Shown here: piece by piece, positions 55,246-60,000 of the stretch | Layout of the letters: each line of letters opens with the position of its first letter | Numbering within the stretch: position 1 is the first letter of the stretch | Source of the DNA: Hydractinia symbiolongicarpus | Taxonomy: Eukaryota > Cnidaria > Hydrozoa > Anthoathecata > Hydractiniidae | Length of the DNA stretch: 60,000 nt | Assembly (NCBI RefSeq): GCF_029227915.1 | Contig: NC_079886.1 | Location: forward strand, 17,524,501 to 17,584,500 | Direction of reading: 5' to 3' | Made by a program: the position numbers and the translations under genes | The notes under the pieces: model-generated | Database searches by the model: none | Told to the model about the DNA's origin: nothing | The model's input: only the letters and a program-made list of their open reading frames with translations

Positions 55246-55338
55246 TTAAATTTTTTAGATGTGATTGATAAGATTTAGGCTATTTTCATAAATTCTGTAT
55301 ACATCCATGATAGTAGTATAAATAATATTCAGTTAATA

Positions 55339-55439
55339 AGGTAACAAAACAGCTAGCTGCAATGATAATACTTGTCTAAAGACGGTTATACTTTAAGTTA
55401 AGGTAACAAAACAGCTAGCTGCAATGATAATACTTGTCT
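55339..55439 (+). repeat. 39-bp direct repeat, two copies
   Basis: GGTAACAAAACAGCTAGCTG and the following ~19 bases are repeated identically at 55339-55377 and 55401-55439. Confidence 0.9.
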
Positions 55440-55485
55440 TAAGTCAGCCTGGTGGGTGCGAGTATTCCCCTAATGCAATGATAAT

Positions 55486-55665
55486 AGTAAGTAGGTAAGG
55501 GAAGTAGGTAAGGAAAGTAGGTAAGCAAGGGAAGTAGGTATAGTAAGTAGGTAAGGGAAGTAGGTAAGGGAAGTAGGTATAGTAAGTAAAGGGAAGTAGG
55601 TAAGGGAAGTAGGTATAGTAAGTAGGTAAGGGAAGTAGGTAAGTAAGTTGGTATATAAGGGAGTA
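55486..55665 (+). repeat. GGGAAGTAGGTA minisatellite
   Basis: About 15 irregular copies of a 12-bp unit with GGTATAGTAAGTA variants, strongly G-rich on one strand. The 79-codon minus frame across it (TYFPYLL repeats) is an artefact of the repeat. Confidence 0.92.
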
Positions 55666-56301
55666 TGTTTTTTTATGCTTCATGTTGACCTGGTGTACTG
55701 AAATTTAGTTTAAAATTTTCAGTTTTGATTGTTGTTCATTCATTTATTCATTGGTTGGTTTTGACAATTGATCAATTTGACTCATTTCATGACAGATTCA
55801 TTTTGTTCATGGTTGGTTATATTACCTGATGTGCAAGCTGGAAGAAAGAAGAAAGAAGATTTTGAATGAAGAAAGAAGATTTTGACTGGATTATTAATTT
55901 AATCCTCTAATCTTTAAAAAATGTTATTTTTGGATTTCATTTATCTGGATGTGAATCTGGAAGAAAGAAGAAATTTTGCTGGCTGGCTAATTTTAGCCTT
56001 AATTTTTCTGAAAACATTATTTGGCTTTTATTTATGAATTTTATGGTTGTTTTTTTTTCCAATAACATATAAGAAATGGACATGTGAAGGTCCTGTCTGC
56101 TGCATTTTTGAGTGCTGAAATAGATAAATAAGCTAAAGCTTCTGGGGCTTCGCCACAGACCCCACTTGGGGGGCTAACAGCGCCCCCCAAGACCTCCAGC
56201 TGTTTTATCACGCGCAATTTTTTCTACGCAAAAATTGCGCGTGGGCTTCGCTTCGCTTCGCAAATCCGCCTAAGGAGAAAAAAATCCTGTATCCGCCCCT
56301 G

Positions 56302-58505
56302 CATGCGTTATGTTATTTGTGTTTTTAAGGATCGTGAGTAATACTTATTTGATGTTATATGCAAAAAAGCGCTTAGTCAATATTACTTTACGGCTTCTTT
56401 TTATCTGGTAATGAAGAAACGCCAATATGCTTCCTTACCCTCATCTATCGTACTTATATATAAAAACGTCAGACTTCTGCCTGTCTGAGATTTTATTATT
56501 GTATCGAAAAAATAAGAAACCATATATTTAAAAAATAACAAAGCGGTAATAACTGTTTACTATTTTGTAAAGAAATATTTTCTAAAATCAATATAGAAGT
56601 GTTATTATACGTGTTATTATACTGAGTTATTATGCTAAAAAAGGTTAAACGGAACAGGAATGGTGTCCGACATCAGTGTGCAGTTCGTGTCGAACCACAA
56701 AAAGGGGAAATATTTCCTTATCAGGGAATGATTTTCTGAATTTGAGATTTTCTGTTCAGGAAATTTTTTCACTTTTCTGAAGTTTGTTTTGATTGAACCC
56801 AAAAAATGAATGAAGATTCGTTTTTTGGGTTCAATCAAAACAAATCAAAAAGATTTAAGAAAAAGTTGGTTGATATACCAACGAAATATTACGCATTAAT
56901 AACTTTTGTCATTCTTATTGATTTGTTGGTTATTCCCTTATTAAATTGTATTTACATATATATTTTAGTTTGGAATTGATGGTGTCACGTTGCTGATCTG
57001 TTTACCCTTTTTGTATTCTATAAACCATTGAGGTTTTGAGCTTGAGGCAATTAGAGCGCACTTTGCGTTGCACAACAAATATTTAATAGTTCCGTTTATT
57101 AACATAAATAGCGGCAAAGTCAATTACTATTGCAATCTAACTAACCTTGTGATAATGACATGATAATAGGACAGTTAAACTGCGATTAAAAAATGTTATT
57201 TTCTTATTCACTTTGTTCAACCGAAAATAAGAGCCTTATTGTCTACGTAATCTCTTCAAGACTTAGGACGCTATTCGAGAAATAAAACTTAGTGAGTGGA
57301 GTCATTTTCGGTATTATCTTCGGTATTCGTACGTATTTACAATTCCTAATATACTCAATATTATATAATTACAACACAACTCAGGTTACAATAACAACAA
57401 TTTCCTTACGGACTTTCCGTCTATACTTCTTAATAGTACCACAATTATTCTTAGCTCGTGTAAGCATTTTAAGACTTGTTACCTTGCTGAGATTATACCT
57501 TTGAGTCTTATACCGATTCCAGGATAGAAACTTCCGGTTATCCCGAGCCAAAGGGGATTGACTTCGTCTATTTTTCCAGAAGAAACCGTATAGATAGGTA
57601 TAAGATTCTATGTCACTCAGCCAATCTTAATATTACTTTCTGAGTAATTTCCTCAACTTACAGGGGAGGGTGGGCGGGTCGTCTAACCCGTACGAATAGA
57701 ATTGACTTGTGAGTAAAAAAGGGTGGGAAAGTTCTATTCAAGCATGCGCTATCAGGCGCATGCGTAACTTGCCTCGATTACTACGAAAATAAGTTACACT
57801 CACTTTGCTATTAAAGTTATCTGCAAAACGATCAAGTTGAACTCCTTCAAGGATATTAATAATACGCGTAGAAGAAAGATTACCGATCGACCAATCATCT
57901 GGGTTGATAACTTTGCTTAATTTTTTAGCCGTATATTTTTTTTCTCTTAAAATCCACTTGGGTGAAATTTGTATATCATTATGTACACAAATTTAAAAAT
58001 ATCAATGTTATAGAATGTAATTGGGATTTCTAGGATTCTTGGTTCTTTTATTTATTATTTATTATTTACAGATTCATTTTTTAACAGGTGCGCAAAAGAT
58101 TGCATAGAATATTTTATTGCTATAGTTCGCGTTCGGTTGCCGTGTTGCCGTGACATAACAGCTTTCCTAACCTCTAACATAAAGCTTCCGTAAAAATTAT
58201 TGCTTGCATCTGTAAACAGACTTTGCGATCTCGTTTGTTTTAGCTTAAAAGACTTATGATTGTTCTAACAAATATTTTGCAACCAAGACTCATGTTCTTC
58301 CCTTTTATTAAGATTAATTTTAATAGGTGAGTTCCGTAAAACTTTGCTTTCAACCGCCAAAAGTTTTATTGTAAACAGCCGAACAATTTAACCAATAGAC
58401 GAGTGGATAGCAAAGTAAAAAGCTTAGATATGTTTCTTACTGGTACTTAAAATTTTATAGTGGTTGCATTGATAACAGTGCCCAACCATTCAACATTTTG
58501 TGTAG
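56302..58505. other. no recognisable gene
   Basis: AT-rich. A short palindrome GCATGCGC/GCGCATGC lies near 57745. At about 56780-56845 'tttgttttgattgaacccaaaaaa' and 'ttttttgggttcaatcaaaaca' form a ~23-bp perfect inverted repeat. No coding features. Confidence 0.4.
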
Positions 58506-58508
58506 GCT

Positions 58509-59164
58509 CTAAAGGCCGAGGCAAACCAACATTTCATCCAACACGTTTCTTCCATGTTTGTTGAAATGTTGGATGAAAAACGTCATGTTAGATGAGCTAA
58601 GATTTTATGTTGTGGGCATTTCTTTCATCCAACATTTAAACGTGTGAAAGTCTGATCTTTTATTATTCATTCTTTAAAAACAAAATGGCGGACAAAGAGA
58701 GGTCTGTAGTGCTTGTTGTGTGAGCTTCTTGATTCAGATGACAAAAAGCCAGCACGTGGTAAAACAAGAGAGTGTTAAAGAGGAGAGGGCAAAATGCATA
58801 TTTAATAATATCATAAGGGAATTAAGAATCGAAAACAGGCTCGAATTCAGGGAAATGTTTAGAATGCCTGTAATTGCAAATGATAATATTTTTCATTGAC
58901 CATTCGAATTGTAAACATCCCTTTGCCAAATTCTAATGTTTTGACGTTCGAAATTTACATAGTTTGTACCACCACATACCACCACACCAATCCAACAAAA
59001 AAAATGACGCATTTTAATCAGACATTACTTTGAAGTTGCCGAAATGGTTGCATGAAATATTTGACAGCGATTAAACTTCATCCAACATCATCGAACATAA
59101 TTGTTTCTTCTTTCTTGGAATTTTCAAAACTTTTATAATGCGCAAACCAGGTTTGCCTTGGCCT
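58509..59164 (+). mobile_element. 656-bp MITE with TAGGCT duplication
   Basis: Inverted ends CTAAAGGCCGAGGCAAACC (left) and GGTTTGCCTTGGCCT (right). TAGGCT occurs at 58503-58508 and 59165-59170. The interior repeats CATCCAACAT in both orientations (about 58533, 58568, 58627 and 59077), which suggests palindromic subterminal structure. No ORF. Confidence 0.6.
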
Positions 59165-59715
59165 TAGGCTTTTTTTATAAATACTCCCAAAACCTGCGTT
59201 TGTTAAATCTTGTGTAACTAATTCAGTTACCTCTTTGCATGTGGCAAAGAAAGATGAAGCACTTTTTTCGTCATCGAGATAAACTATTGTCTAATTCCCT
59301 ATTTTTCTCCACTTTTTTATTAACGGTGGAAGTAGTTTAGAAACACGTATTAGCTGAGTCAAAAGTTAGCACTTGAAACTGGAAATATCTTGCTTTTTCT
59401 TTCTCAAATACCTACCTAAAACCCAGGAATTTTTTGATGGCGAAGGTGTATTTCAAAATAATGGTAGCCAGATATTATGTTACGGTCAATGCATTAACGT
59501 CAAAAGAACAATTATCTTTGGAGCGAGTCTGAAGATAAATATTTTTTACCGTAACATAAACTTTCCAAATGTCGAAAGCTTATTGTAACTACCGATTTTG
59601 GATGTGTTTTTACTTAAACTTAAACAATGAATTTTGCAAAAAATTTTTTAAACACGTTTGCTGTTGATTTTATTTTTTTCTTGGGGTCATGGGGAAGGAA
59701 AATGTAAATCCAAAC
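59165..59715. other. no recognisable gene
   Basis: A 71-codon plus frame (59373-59588) has no recognised motif. Otherwise AT-rich non-coding. Confidence 0.35.
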
Positions 59716-59717
59716 GG

Positions 59718-60000
59718 TTTTGTATTACCCCAGGTGGTTCATTCGAAACCAGTTTACCGTCAATACCAAGAAGGTAAAGCGTTCAGCTCACTCTTCTCTG
59801 GTAACTTATAAGAAGCTTAGCATTAGGATTTGCGTTTGGCTTCTCTTCGGGTGTAATGACCTAATTTTTACCCCAGTTCAGTAAGGTGCTCAAGTTTACT
59901 AGCTTGGTCGTCAGGCTTGACAACCATGCTTTCCTCAAAATATCTACAGGCTGGTCCTCTCATGACTACCCCCTGGCTGAGTGTTGGGGTCCTGTGATAC
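59718..60000 (+). repeat. LINE-like 3' tail, copy 3 (cut by the window end)
   Basis: Parallels 16795-17165: 'ggttttgtattacccc', 'aagaagcttagca', 'tttttaccccagt-cagtaagg', and 'ggctgagtgttgggg-cctgtga' at the very end. The conserved hairpin would lie just beyond 60000. Confidence 0.65.

Larger units (their letters stand above)
53041..56301 (+). mobile_element. hAT element, 3.26 kb, ZMYM1/hAT-like
   Basis: Ends CAGGGGTGGATTTAG (53041-53055) and CTGTATCCGCCCCTG (56287-56301) are inverted repeats with two mismatches. Both flanks carry GCATGC, a palindrome, so an exact 8-bp duplication cannot be demonstrated. Inside are three subterminal repeats, a first coding exon, the C-terminal transposase region with the hAT dimerisation domain, and simple-sequence tracts. 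GCCTAAGGAGAAA occurs near both ends in the same orientation. Confidence 0.75.

Noticed and set aside
55444-55683. 79-codon minus frame with Tyr/Phe/Pro repeats
   Set aside because: A direct translation of the GGGAAGTAGGTA minisatellite.

Overview
The window is AT-rich animal DNA, most likely from a cnidarian and probably hydrozoan-like. This is inferred from split coding exons with GT-AG borders, protein families familiar from cnidarian genomes (Hedge-domain secreted protein, RPA-like OB-fold protein, a GD-R-D transposon-like family), and a very dense mix of Helitrons, Penelope-like and RLE-type LINE retroelements, hAT and MITEs. There are no operons, ribosome binding sites or CRISPR arrays. 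I found no rRNA or tRNA gene.

Layout, left to right. 0.5-5 kb: a broken USP-type deubiquitinase reading frame, interrupted exactly between A and T by a head-to-tail array of four non-autonomous Helitrons (1075-3218), then a dispersed repeat and a LINE-like 3' tail. 5-7.6 kb: a decayed unrecognised coding region and a TTAA-flanked MITE. 9.3-10.7 kb: a 5'-truncated Penelope-like element (RT then GIY-YIG). 11-12.8 kb: a broken gene of a transposon-like family with a recognisable 79-bp intron. 13-14 kb: tandem repeats ending in a Helitron 3' terminus. 14.9-19 kb: large inverted repeats enclosing a truncated RLE LINE, a second USP frame with its 3' tail, and a 1.07-kb MITE. 21.9-22.3 kb: a roughly 380-bp (TA)n tract. 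23.6-24.8 kb: C-terminal exons of a Hedge (hedgehog N-domain/M15-fold) gene without Hint. 26.2-29.8 kb: long inverted-repeat arms. 31.5-33.0 kb: a two-exon OB-fold gene. 33.4-36.1 kb: MITEs.

36.4-43 kb holds a nearly complete Helentron (C76-like protease, DUF6570-like zinc region, HUH Rep, PIF1 helicase, AP-type endonuclease) on the minus strand, split by four frameshifts but without internal nonsense codons. 45.2-47.1 kb is an internally deleted canonical Helitron carrying a perfect 24-bp inverted duplication. 49.0-50.3 kb is an intact intronless 436-aa MFS transporter, the best single host gene. 50.7-51.4 kb is a second copy of the TTAA MITE. 53.04-56.30 kb is a hAT element with matching termini and a transposase remnant. 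56.3-60 kb is mostly non-coding, with one MITE and a third copy of the LINE 3' tail at the end.

The genes do not form a pathway. The window reads as a transposon graveyard with nested insertions, containing perhaps three host genes (Hedge-domain protein, OB-fold protein, MFS transporter). All identifications were made by eye from motif memory; no database search was run.
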